Below, one piece after another: positions 22,287-31,976 of a stretch of DNA of 64,000 nt. Source of the stretch: Maratus speciosus. Lineage: Eukaryota; Arthropoda; Arachnida; Araneae; Salticidae. The stretch's first letter is position 1. Every line of letters begins with the position of its first letter. The position numbers and the translations under genes were made by a program. The notes beneath the pieces were generated by a model. The model did not search any database, was not told the DNA's origin, and worked only from the letters and a program-made list of their open reading frames with translations. The stretch covers positions 282,269,836 to 282,333,835 of the forward strand of contig OZ010792.1 of assembly GCA_963932465.1 (NCBI GenBank), given 5' to 3'.

Positions 22287-22508
22287 GTAAGTCACAATTT
22301 TGAATTTGGAGTTAATGTATAGTGATTTTTAATTATTTAAAATTGCTGATTTTGTTGGGAAAATTCAAAAACGGGAATGACAAAATTGAACAGGTACTAG
22401 TCATGGAAGTGAGTCAGTATTTACATATTGCTGTATTATTGAAAGAAATTTTATGATTGATTGTGATTATTGTTAATATAGTATATATTTTTTTTGTTGT
22501 TGTATTAG
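22287..22508 (+). other. Candidate intron in the retroelement leader
   Basis: A strong donor, GG|GTAAGT, at 22287 is followed by a T-rich tract (TATATTTTTTTTGTTGTTG) and the acceptor TATTAG at 22503-22508. The acceptor lies 56 bp before the gag start codon. Removal would bring the ATG close to the upstream leader. It is predicted from sequence only. Confidence 0.45.
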
Positions 22509-22564
22509 TGTAGAGAAGTACCTTTTTATAGAGAAATTTTGTTTGAAAAAAAAAAGGGTTAGAT

Positions 22565-24730
22565 ATGGCTTTCCTGGGTAAAGGAAAAAAGGAAAATATA
22601 AAAAAGTTAGTGGATGAACTGGAACTTCACAGGACCGGAAACGAAACTCGGATTCAGTTAACGCACTTTGTGCTGGAATCTGAGGAATTTGAGGAAGAAA
22701 TAGTACGGGCTCTGTATGAGACTATATTAGAGACAGCTAAGGAGGAATTAGAACGGGAAGAAAGTCAGCGCGCACGGTTACAAGCTATCGAGAGGGAGGA
22801 CATGTTACGTAAACAGACATGGGAGCTTGATCAAGCCATTAGGAAGGAAAAATTGGAGCAAGAGAAAGAATTAAAGGAATTAGAATTAAAAAATAAATTC
22901 GAGTTAGAAAAACTAAAAATCGAGAAAGGAATTGCCCCGTCTTCAGTAAATGCAAATAATATACATTCGCGTTCCCCTGAACAGAACTTAAAAAAATTAA
23001 TCCCGGATTTTAATCCAGAAAAAACAGATATTATCTTGTATTTGGTTCTGTTTGAACGCCAAGCAAAACGGGTTGGGATACCGAAGGAAAATTGGGTCTC
23101 TCATTTAATTGGGCTTCTGCCAGTAGACATTATTTCCATTATTGCCAGACAACCCGAGACAGAGTCAGAAGATTACGATAACGTAAAAGGTATACTGTTA
23201 AAAAAATTTAAATTAAACCCAGAGAGTTTTCGGCAGAAATTTGTTAGTCACCAGAAGTCGCAATCTTTAAATTGGCAGGATTTCGGTTTCGAAATCCGAA
23301 ATTATTTAACTGAATGGCTAGCAGGTTTAGGAATATCTTCTTTAGACGAACTAAAAGACCTTTTGGTCACCGATCAGATTAAACGGCGTGCGACGTTTGA
23401 AATGCGTGAACATTTCATTGACAAATGGCCACAGCTTAAGACCGAAGCAGCGATAGTGGAATTATTGGATGGTTATGAGAGTGTCAGAGCGTCGTTTAAG
23501 AAAAATCGGTACGCAGAGGATGGAAATACGCGTCCGAAATCGGATGAAAAACAGGTAGAAACGAAGAATGAAACTCTCCTCCCTGGTGCGTCAGCCCAAC
23601 GTGGTACCATGAGTAGGGAGAAAGCATTCGAAAAAAGAGTGGAGCGTAGATGTTTCCATTGCAACTCCAGGAACCATTTGCGGAATTTTTGTCCAGAATT
23701 GAGAAAAAATTCGGGATCGCGGAATACGAGTGAAGATATTGAAACGGGAGCGAAAGCTAGAGTAAGCTATGTAGGAGTGGAGAAGTTAAATTCTAGATGT
23801 ATCTGGGATAAACAACAGAAGGCCGTAGGCAAAAGTAAATTACCACTCATTGATATCAATATTTTGGGCCGAAGGGTTAAGGGAATAAAGGATTCGGGTA
23901 CGGAGTTATCGGTTTTTCGAGGCGAATTGATTCCAGATCAATATAAAACGGGTGAACAGATCGAGTTAGTTCCGGCCATCGGAAAAATTCGCAGAGCAGA
24001 TCTGGCGAAGGTTCCAGTTTCTTTGTGGAACGGGAACCAGGAAAATTCACCTAGGATTTATATAACGGCAGCACTGGTGCCGGAATTAAATTGTGAAGCT
24101 TTGCTGACACCTTGTATTTGTAGGCATTTATTTAAATTGAGAAAATCGGATCGCAGGTACGCGAGGGGGAATAATTCTAATACCAGGGTGCCAGAAAAAA
24201 ATAAAGTTGAGGATGCAGGGTTAGGTAAATTTAAAACTGGAGAGAGTTTGAGAGGCAGTGCGAAAATTGAACCCGAAGTGATAAATAAGGCATCAGAAAA
24301 GCGCGAGCAGGTCAAAAAAATAAACGCTAATTCCGAAATTAAAGGTTTGGAAGAATTTGATTCAGAACAGGTTAGTGAAACTCCCATTGTACCGGCGAAT
24401 AACTTAGAGGTTATTTCCGATGAAATTGGTGAAGGAAAGCAAATTTTAAAATTTCCTGTACGTGATAAATCGAGTAGCAGATTACCCGAAAACACCCTTG
24501 AGATCACAAATTTGGTCAGGGAGAAGGATTTTTCTGGCGGTGTTGTGGCGACAATCCCGGTTCGAGAGCGGGAAGTGCGCGAGACGAAAAGAGGGAAATC
24601 GAAGGAATGGGTTCCGATCGCAGAATTGGGTAAATTCGTCTCGGACGAAAAAGAAGAACGAGAAGATAAATCCCGTATCTGTTTTCAATTTTTTGGAAAA
24701 CAATTCTGTTTATATGTAAGAGAGTTTTAG
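22565..24730 (+). CDS. gag-pro: Gag-protease polyprotein of Ty3/Gypsy-like element, 721 aa
   Basis: A gag structural protein would form the particle that packages element RNA, and the protease would cut it. Residues about 55-122 form a charged, heptad-like coiled coil rich in E, K and L. Residues about 145-215 (LIPDFNPEKTDIILYLVLFE) look like a capsid N-domain. Residues about 220-306 (FRQKF, EWLAGLGISSLDELKDLLVT, LLDGY) resemble the SCAN/capsid C-domain fold. A CX2CX4HX4C zinc knuckle uses C363, C366, H371 and C376. A retropepsin-like region has DSG at 443-445 (IKDSGTELSVF) and a CEALLTPC segment at about 510-517. The last 200 residues are charged and low in complexity. The first ATG (AGATATGGC) follows an A-rich leader, and the frame is open throughout. 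Normal relatives continue into reverse transcriptase; here the ORF stops, with no pol sequence in any frame before the 3' LTR. Confidence 0.88.
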   Translation: MAFLGKGKKENIKKLVDELELHRTGNETRIQLTHFVLESEEFEEEIVRALYETILETAKEELEREESQRARLQAIEREDMLRKQTWELDQAIRKEKLEQEKELKELELKNKFELEKLKIEKGIAPSSVNANNIHSRSPEQNLKKLIPDFNPEKTDIILYLVLFERQAKRVGIPKENWVSHLIGLLPVDIISIIARQPETESEDYDNVKGILLKKFKLNPESFRQKFVSHQKSQSLNWQDFGFEIRNYLTEWLAGLGISSLDELKDLLVTDQIKRRATFEMREHFIDKWPQLKTEAAIVELLDGYESVRASFKKNRYAEDGNTRPKSDEKQVETKNETLLPGASAQRGTMSREKAFEKRVERRCFHCNSRNHLRNFCPELRKNSGSRNTSEDIETGAKARVSYVGVEKLNSRCIWDKQQKAVGKSKLPLIDINILGRRVKGIKDSGTELSVFRGELIPDQYKTGEQIELVPAIGKIRRADLAKVPVSLWNGNQENSPRIYITAALVPELNCEALLTPCICRHLFKLRKSDRRYARGNNSNTRVPEKNKVEDAGLGKFKTGESLRGSAKIEPEVINKASEKREQVKKINANSEIKGLEEFDSEQVSETPIVPANNLEVISDEIGEGKQILKFPVRDKSSSRLPENTLEITNLVREKDFSGGVVATIPVREREVRETKRGKSKEWVPIAELGKFVSDEKEEREDKSRICFQFFGKQFCLYVREF

Positions 24731-25782
24731 ACAGAGAGTAGAGATTAGGGATGTTTTGGTTTGTTTATTTTGTTTTGTTTTGCTAAGAGTGACTTATGTA
24801 TTGTGTTATTTAGTTTATAGAGTGTGAATATGTGTTTATTTTGAAAAGAGATTTTTATACACCCCATTTAAAAAAAAAAAATGTAATTTAAGAAAGTTAA
24901 TAAGTTGAAATTTAGAAGTTGTAATTTGAATTGGAACTTGTATTTTGAGTTAGTAATTGTATTACGTACAAAACCGTTAGAATATACATTTTGGTTCTTA
25001 ATGTTAAAATTGTTAATATTATTCTTTTAAACTCCTTTAAATTGAGAGAAAAAAAAAACCTCTTGTTTGAACAAGTAAAGGGTAAGAAGAACCTTATAAT
25101 AGAAGTACTGAAATTTTAGTTACTGATTATGTTAAAAAGGTTTTTTAAATCAGTTAGTGAAGGATTGTATTGCTATATGTCTGTGTATAATACAGAGATT
25201 ATATATTATTAAGAATAGTTTGAGTGTTTGTTTTATTATTGTGTTAATATTCTTTTAAGTAACTTATTGTATATAAAATGTTTAAAAGTGTTTGGTTTTA
25301 TTCGTGTATTAGAATTCTTTCTTAAGAATATCCATATATATAAGGAAAATATATATATATTAGTATTGTTGGTTATCCATGTGAACATGAGAGAGCGAAT
25401 TTTTATTGGAAATACCTGTGATGTTTCAAACTTTTTATCTATTCTGATTGTGTTAAAAGAAAATTATTAATGAAGGTTCTGGTTTATTATAAAATTGTCG
25501 AAGTGCTTATTATAAATCTTAGTATTATTATATAACGTATAACGGTGTGCAATTGTAATGTGTTTATTGTTACTGTATTTATTATGTTTGTTGTGTGTTA
25601 TGCTGAATCCCTTCCATGGTAACGAAGTACTTCTGATAAATGTTTTGATTTTTAAAATTTAAAATTTTATTAAATTTGGAGCATTGTTAGGGATTGCATT
25701 AACTCCGAATTTCACAATGATTGTGCACCCGAGTGTGGAAATTTTTCCCTTAAGGAAAAATTTATATGGGGCATGGAGGGAC
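24731..25782 (+). other. Non-coding 3' region of the LTR element
   Basis: About 1,050 bp of very AT-rich sequence with no frame above about 80 codons and no YxDD-like, RNase H or integrase motif seen. It replaces the pol region expected here. A donor-like ATGTAAGAG overlaps the end of the gag ORF near 24714. A purine-rich tract, GGGGCATGGAGGGA, at 25768-25781 directly before the 3' LTR is a likely plus-strand primer. Confidence 0.7.
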
Positions 25783-26282
25783 TGTGACGTTTTATCTGCG
25801 AGGACTCAGAGACCAGATGCCCTAACGAAATAAACATCGTTAATTTGAACCTCCGGATGCCTCCTATAACTTCGCCTGTCAGTTTCACCAAAAACCAGAT
25901 GGTACATGTAAACAGTTTTAATCATGTAAATATCTGGAGAAAAAAAGTGCTGCGTAAAAATGTGATAAACTGAACTTGTTGACTAAGATGAGTCAAGACC
26001 ACGTGGGGTATTTCGGAGATGTACTGAGGTCAGAAAACCAAGGCCCCGTGGAGGGAGAGTATCTGCTGTGACACGACCCGAGACGGTCGAGTTCTCGGTC
26101 CTGCCGAAAAGGAGCGTCTCGCTCCGGGAAAAAATTAACTTTTTTTGCCGTGTAAATATTACGTGTGCTTGTTATGTGTGTGTCCCGTATCGTCTAATAA
26201 AACTCTGAAAAAGAAACGAACGCCAAGTTCTTTTAATTTCTAGTAAGAGCCTTTCTTAAGTGAGTTGATATATGACGGTACA
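25783..26282 (+). repeat. 3' long terminal repeat, 500 bp
   Basis: It begins TGTGACG and ends ACGGTACA. Differences from the 5' LTR are CAGATG/CGGATG, AACTAAGG/AACCAAGG, GATCCGAG/GACCCGAG and TATAACGG/TATGACGG. AATAAA at 26196-26201 is the likely polyadenylation signal of the element RNA. It is followed by the CTAG duplication. Confidence 0.93.
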
Positions 26283-26639
26283 CTAGATTATTATTATTAT
26301 TTTTAACACAGAGGAAAAATATTATATCTTTGAAGCAGAATCCAGTTATTTAAATCATATTGGGTACTTGTGATAATGAATACCATTATAGTCTTTCCTT
26401 CATTTTAAATTATAATAAGAAAAACTACACTTATTAATCTTCGAGTAAAAAATATTACTAGCACGCCAAAAAGTAAATATATATATATATATATATATAA
26501 AAGATAAAAGAATTATATAACCGCAGTCGTATTTGTTTAATCTTCAAGAGTTTCATTTTTTTTGCGTATAATAGAGACTGCGAACCTATTTAAATTCGCA
26601 TGCCATTTTTTTTTCAAAAATATTTTTGCGTGACCGTGA

Positions 26640-27851
26640 CGTGCCAACTAAAACTAGTATGTTGTGGCCATCAGAAAACTTTCTTCTATATAAATCACGT
26701 CAATTAAATCATTTAAATAGTACAAGAAATTACATCAATTTAGCACCAATTCATATCAAAGTATATCTGAATTTAAAGTTTGATAAAAATTCGTGCATTA
26801 GTTCTGGAGATAGAGCTATAGCGGAAATTCTGAAAAATGTAGCATAGCAGCGCCACCTGTTGAGCGATTTACACCAAAACATAAACAGCACTAAACGATA
26901 TCAAGGAATAGCTGAATCTGAAGTTTCATGAAAATTTGTGCATTAGTTATTGAGATAGAGCTATAGTGGAAACGCTGAAAAATGCAGCATAGCAGCGCCA
27001 TCTGTTGAGCTGCTTGCAACAAAAGATAAACAGCACTAATTCATATCAAGGTATACCTGAATCTGAAGTTTGTTGAGAATCCAAGCATTAGTTCTAGAGA
27101 TAGAGCTATTGCAAAAATCTCAAATTATGCAGCATAGCAGCGCCACCTGTTGAGCAATTTACACCAAAATGTATAAAACGTCAATTCATATCAAGAACTA
27201 ACTGAATCTGAAGTTTGATAAAAATTCTTGCATTAGTTCAAGAGATTGAACTATTGTGGTAAACGGGAAAAATGCTGCATAGTAGCACCACCTGTTGAGC
27301 GATTTACACCAAAAACTAAACAGCACTAATTTATATGTAGGTATACCTGAATCTGAAGTTTGTTGAAAATCCAAGCATTAGTTCTTGAGATAGAGATATT
27401 GCAGAAACCGAAAAAATGTAGCATAGCAGCGCCACCTATTGAGAGATTTACGCCAAAATGTATAAAACTTCAATTCATGTCAAGGACTAACTGAATCTGA
27501 AGTTTAATGAAAATCCGTGCATTAGTTCTGGAGATTGAGCTATTGTGGAAAGCAGCGCCACATGTTGAGCGATTTACACCAAAAACTAATCAGCACTAAT
27601 TTATATCAGGGACTAACTGAATATGAATTTTTATTAAATTCCGTGCATTAGTTCTGGTGATAGAGCGCCCACAAAATTTTTGTCACATACATACAGACAG
27701 ACAGACGGACAGACAGAGTCATAGACTCGCAGACAGACATTTTGTAAAAACACGTTTTTCGGAATCTCTGACCCCTAAAACGTGTAAATCCGTCGTAAAC
27801 CGAAAATTTTCACGAATCCAATACTTTCTTCTTGTAGAGATAGAAGAAAGT
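26640..27851 (+). mobile_element. Helentron/HINE-like element, copy 1
   Basis: About seven tandem units of roughly 145 bp share ATAGAGCTAT, GCAGCGCCACCTGTTGAGCG and TGAATCTGAAGTTT. They are followed by an ACAGACAG microsatellite (27690-27720), a conserved tail (CACGTTTTTCGGAATCTCTG, CCCCTAAAACGTGTAAATCC) and a terminal hairpin, ACTTTCTTCT at 27823-27832 with AGAAGAAAGT at 27842-27851. Core tandem repeats, a CAGA microsatellite and a 3' stem-loop are the plan of Helentron-associated (DINE-1-like) elements. The leader ACTAGTATGTTGTGGCCATC is shared with copy 2 at about 29990. Confidence 0.65.
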
Positions 27852-28012
27852 AAAAATCAGAAAAAATTTCCAATGTACAATGCTTTTAAATGAAGGGATT
27901 TTGCAATGTTTTCCCAACAGCTTACTTTTTATAGTCTCAAACCCAAAGGGAGAATATTGTTCATAACTATCTTCAAGACGATGCATTTTATTTAATTTTA
28001 ATTTTTGTATAG

Positions 28013-28262
28013 ACGTATTCCATGGATTGTTATTTCCGTCAGACATGGAGCGGGATTGTTATTTCCGTTAGACATGGAGCGATTCGAGACTTCAATTCCG
28101 CAGTTACCGGGAGAAGCTGTCCATGGACTGGAAGTTCCTCCAGAAAGTCTGGATATCGGACACATTCTTCTTGAACGGCAAGAGTCCCTACCTTCACAAA
28201 GTCACCGTTCCAAATAAATTTATTCGACTTCGAAAGGATGGAATACTCTCGTACTCAATGAG
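28013..28262 (+). pseudogene. Dead exon of a Cys-loop ligand-gated (chloride) channel
   Basis: Translation gives TYSMDCYFRQTWS, then after a disruption TWSDSRLQFRSYREKLSMDW, KFLQKVWISDTFFLNGKSPY, LHKVTVPNKFIRLRKDG and ILSYSMR. This is the extracellular beta-strand region of pentameric GABA/glutamate/pH/histamine-gated chloride channels, just before the Cys-loop. A T-rich tract and TATAG precede 28013 as an acceptor. A 29 bp tandem duplication (28024-28052 and 28053-28081) shifts the frame, and the second copy has CAG changed to TAG. Without the duplication the exon is 221 bp, the size of the matching exon in vertebrate GABA-A receptor genes. The donor is lost: AG is followed by GAAATC. No neighbouring exons were found, so this is a fragment. 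The exact receptor class is not resolved. Confidence 0.85.
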
Positions 28263-28329
28263 GAAATCTTTAACAAAATATTCGTGTCAAGCACCATATT
28301 TGGCCAAAGTTGGCTATACCTTTGTTAAA

Positions 28330-28890
28330 TGTTGTCCTAATATTGGGTGTTTACATCTTCCAATATTTCCGCAGTATTTTCAAGACATGTTGTGGAAATG
28401 CAAAGCCAGTAAAACCAATATTGGGACAATATTGGCGTTTCATTGGAAATATTTTCAATGGAAAGCCATTATTTTCATTATATTAGTGTTTCATGTGACA
28501 TATTTTACATTTGAAACCAATATTTGCGTAATATTGGCAGTTCTTTGAATATATTTATAATGTAAAGCCAACATTTGAGCAATAATGTCGTTTCATCAGA
28601 AATATTTTAAGTGTATAAAACCATTATTTGGACAATATTGGGGTGTAACTCGAAACATCACCCATTGTGAAACAAATATTTGTACAATATTACAATTTTT
28701 GTCGAATATATTTCCTATGGAAAGACACTATTCGTAGATTTGGATGTTTCATTGGAAAAAATTTCAATGTAAGGCCGTTACTTGCACAATATTGGAATTT
28801 CCCCGAAATATTTTCCATGTAAAACCAATATTTGTACAATATCGACATTTCATCGTATATATTTCCTATGTAAAACCAATAATTTATACT
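28330..28890 (+). repeat. Satellite-like array of about 75-80 bp units
   Basis: Units contain AAACCAATATTTG, ACAATATTGGCGTTTCAT and GGAAATATTTTC-like blocks, repeated about seven times with heavy drift. The same units resume at 29390-29500 after the palindromic insertion, so the array was split. Confidence 0.75.
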
Positions 28891-29387
28891 TTGGAGAGAG
28901 TGGCGCCGATGGGATACGAACCACGGATCTCATGATCAGGAGACGAGAACACTAGCGTCGAGCAAAAGGCCAAGACAGTTACTCTAAGCTAGTAACTCGC
29001 TTTATACTGATCATGTCAGATGAGATCGCTACATACTTCCCCCAGTGAGAAAGACATCTTGTCGATGTCTGACGAGCGATATGCACTCGTGAGTCGTGAG
29101 TGATGCGCAGCATGCCAGACTTATTCCTGGAGATGATTTGTTTGGTACTGCCATCTGTTGGTTATGAGGGGAGGTGATTGTTGTTGAAGGTTGCGTGTTT
29201 TCTCCGGGTCACCACTTTGTGAGTGTGAGGGGAAGGAGTGTGTCGCGATCTTATCTCACATGATCAGTATAAACCGAGTTACTAGCTTAGAGTAACTGGC
29301 CTGGCCTTTTGCTCGACGCTAGCGTTCTTGCCTCCTGATCATGAGATCCATGGTTCGTATCCCATCGATGCCTCTCCCCAAAGTACA
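28891..29387. mobile_element. Palindromic tRNA-like insertion splitting the satellite
   Basis: The arms 28888-28996 and 29258-29389 are reverse complements, sharing GGTTCGTATCCCATCG, CTCATGATCAGGAG and TTACTAGCTTAGAGTAAC tracts. Each has a box-B-like GGTTCGTATCC, so the arms look tRNA-derived. The spacer of about 260 bp is more GC-rich and contains TACTGCCATCTGTTGG. There is no coding sequence. It fits two head-to-head SINE copies or a foldback that captured one. Confidence 0.6.
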
Positions 29388-29389
29388 AT

Positions 29390-29500
29390 ATTACCGTTTC
29401 ATTGGAAGTATTTTAAATGTAAATCCAATATTTAGTTAATATTGCTCTTATTTTCGAAATATTTCCAACGAAACGTCAAAATTGGAAATGTCATCTCTGT
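29390..29500 (+). repeat. Continuation of the 75-80 bp satellite
   Basis: CCGTTTCATTGGAAGTATTT and AATCCAATATTTAG-type blocks match the array at 28330-28890. Only one to two units remain. The 490 bp beyond it, to about 29985, shows no recognisable feature. Confidence 0.6.
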
Positions 29501-29984
29501 GTAATTGAGGAATATTATTGTTCCTACATCCAGTGCACCATACGATTAATGTTAACGGTGGGAATTGATGATGATTCAGTAACCATTATACACAAAATTT
29601 CGTGCGAAACAAATAATTTCTTTTCTGATATACGTAGTTTGAAAACTGGTTATTATCTCTTTAAGCTATAATATTACACTATAAGATTATCTCTTTAAGA
29701 CATCGAAAATATTTAACACCATTTAAAGAATAGGTCTTGTTATATTTATTTTTAAAGTCAATAAAAATTCTTAGTTTGAATACCACAGGTCTGCAACGAA
29801 AATACTGCATAAGATTTATTGGCTATTTCTTATAGGTTTTTACTAACTGAAACCGGGAAAAACATTTTAAAAATTCCATCAGGTTTTGTTTTGTTTTGCG
29901 AAACTCATATTTTTAGTTTAATTAAGCGTAAAATTTCACTTTTTAACCTGAAATCTGGTATCCTATTCTTGAGTAAAAAACCAT

Positions 29985-31175
29985 ATCCAACTAGTATGTT
30001 GTGGCCATCACAAAACTTTCTTCTATATAAATCACGTCAATTAAATCATTTAAATAGTACAAGAAATTACATCAATTTAGCACCAGCTCATGTCAAAGTG
30101 TATCTGACTTTGAAGTTTGATAAAAATTCGTGCCTTAGTTCTTGAGATAGAGCTGTAGCGGAAATTCTGAAAAATGTAGCATAGAAGCGCTACCTGTTGA
30201 GTGATTTACACCAATACATAAACAGCAATCATTGATATCCAAGTATACATGGATCTGAAGTTCGTTGAAATTCCAAGCATTAGTTTTTGAGATAGAGCTA
30301 TCGCGGAAATCACAAAAACAGCATAGCAGCGCCATCTATTGAGTGATTTACTCCAAAGTGCATAATATGTCAATTTATGTCAAAGACTAACTGATTCTAA
30401 AGTTTGATGAAAATTCGTGCATTAGTTCTTCAGATACACCCATAGTGGAAATTCTGAAAAATACAGCATAGCAGCGCCACCTGTTAAGCGATTTACACCA
30501 AAATCGTCAAAATGTCAATTCATGTCAAGGATTAACTGATTCTGAAGTTTGGTGAAAATTATTGCATTAGTTCTCGAGATACAGCTATAATGGAAATTAT
30601 GAAAAGTGCAGCATAGCAGCGCCACCTGTTGAGCGATTTGCACCAAAACACAAACAGCACTAATTCATATCAAAGTATACTTGAATCTGAAGTTTGATGA
30701 AAATCCAATTATTAGTTGTTGAGATAGAGCTATTGCGGAAATCGTACAAAATGCAGTATAGCAGCGCCACCTGTTGAGCGATTCACACCAAAATGTAGGA
30801 AACTTCAATTAATGTCAAAGACTAACCGAATCTGAAGTTTGATGAAAATCCGTGCATTAGTTCTGGATATTGAGCTATTGCGGAAATCGTGAAAAAGGCT
30901 GCATAGCCTGTTGAGCGATTTACACCAAAAACTAATCAGCACCAATTTATATCAGGGACTAACTGAATATAAATTTTTATTACATTCCGTGCATTAGCTC
31001 TTGAGATAGAGCGCCCACAAAATTTGTGTCACATACAGACAGACAGACTCACAGATGCACAGATTCACAGACAGACATTTTGTAAAAACACGTTTTTCGG
31101 AATCTCTGACCCCTAAAACGTGTAAATCCGTCGAAAACCGAAAGTAGAAAATTTTTACGAATCCAATACTATCGA
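29985..31175 (+). mobile_element. Helentron/HINE-like element, copy 2
   Basis: It has the same leader, core units (about seven, near 145 bp), CAGACAGA tract and tail as 26640-27851, in the same orientation. After CCAATACT the terminal hairpin is missing: the sequence turns to ATCGAAAAACACGAAGG, so this copy is 3' truncated. The pair lies 3.3 kb apart and flanks the channel pseudo-exon. Confidence 0.65.
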
Positions 31176-31784
31176 AAAACACGAAGGAAATTTTCTTGAA
31201 CGTTATTTTTTTAAATTAAAAAATATAGGTAACGTACATGTTAATACTGTATTGTAATAATTACAGAAACAAATATATTTTAGAAAGTAATAAAAAATCA
31301 ATGCAATTTATGTTGTTTCATCCTAAATGAAAATAATTAATATCAGATTCATACTCAGTGGCTTTAAACCAAATGAAAGTTGAACTGGAATTATCTTATA
31401 TGTGGTTTCTATTTGGGTTTTTATACTATTTCCTTGTGAAAATAATGATTCGCAGACATATAGATAACCAGAACTATTGCTAAGATGGCATATGCAGCTT
31501 TTTTAAATCGCTCTGGAATTAAATTCGAAGATAGTATAATTTTCTCATCAGCATTTTTATTTATAATCCTTAATAATCCCCCCCTTCTCCTTTTTTTTGG
31601 TAATTTCTATAACTTGCCTTAGTTTGACAAGATTTTTAACCTATATTGAACTAAGATTGGAATTTAAAAAGTTGCTATTTAAGTTTTTCAATTTCCAAAT
31701 ATTTGAATTTAAACAAGATCAACTCATTTAAATCGGTAAGTTTTGTGTAATGTCAATGTATCTTCATTTAGAAAATAAATCAGC

Positions 31785-31852
31785 GACGTGCCAAAAATAT
31801 TCTTCCGCGTGCCACGTCTGGCACGCGTGCCATAGGTTCGCCGACCTTGGCC
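31785..31852. mobile_element. hAT-like terminal fragment
   Basis: GCGTGCCACGTCTGGCACGC is followed by GTGCCATAGGTTCGCCGACC and TTGG. Reversed, this gives a CCAAGGTCGGCGAACCTATG start of the kind seen at hAT-family ends. No partner end was identified. Confidence 0.4.
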
Positions 31853-31976
31853 TATAACATACATTATAAAGCATAGTAGTGATATAACAGACATTTTAAA
31901 CATCACTAACACAGCATCTGTAATCATAACAATTTTTATGACTTATCTGAGCATCTTTGAATCCGTGTATCCGTCT

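Larger units (their letters stand above)
21087..26282 (+). mobile_element. Young gag-protease-only LTR retrotransposon
   Basis: The 5,196 bp element consists of a 5' LTR (21087-21586), a primer-binding site at 21589, a leader of about 950 bp, one 721-codon ORF (22565-24730), about 1,050 bp of AT-rich non-coding sequence, a purine-rich tract before the 3' LTR, the 3' LTR (25783-26282) and CTAG target duplications. The ORF has a capsid-like region related to SCAN domains, a zinc knuckle and a retropepsin-like motif, which points to Ty3/Gypsy, possibly the Gmr1-like group from which SCAN domains arose. No reverse transcriptase, RNase H or integrase motif is present. It is comparable in plan to the gag-only TR-GAG elements described in plants. 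The open ORF in a recent insertion suggests the protein is under use. That is inference. Confidence 0.88.

Noticed and set aside
24058..24507. 149-codon minus-strand open frame inside the gag ORF
   Set aside because: It is a shadow of the plus-strand coding sequence. It has no recognisable domain, and the plus frame has zinc knuckle and protease motifs.
24462..24719. 85-codon overlapping plus-strand frame at the end of gag, considered as a pol start by frameshift
   Set aside because: It shows no protease, RT or integrase motif and ends before the gag stop. There is no continuation in the following 1 kb.
28123..28548. 141-codon frame considered as a complete gene
   Set aside because: Only about the first 47 codons, through YSMR, match the channel family. 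The rest runs through the non-exonic sequence and the satellite array.
26640..31175. CRISPR array, because of regular units of about 145 bp
   Set aside because: The units are much too long and diverged, with no unique spacers. The context is a eukaryotic mobile element.
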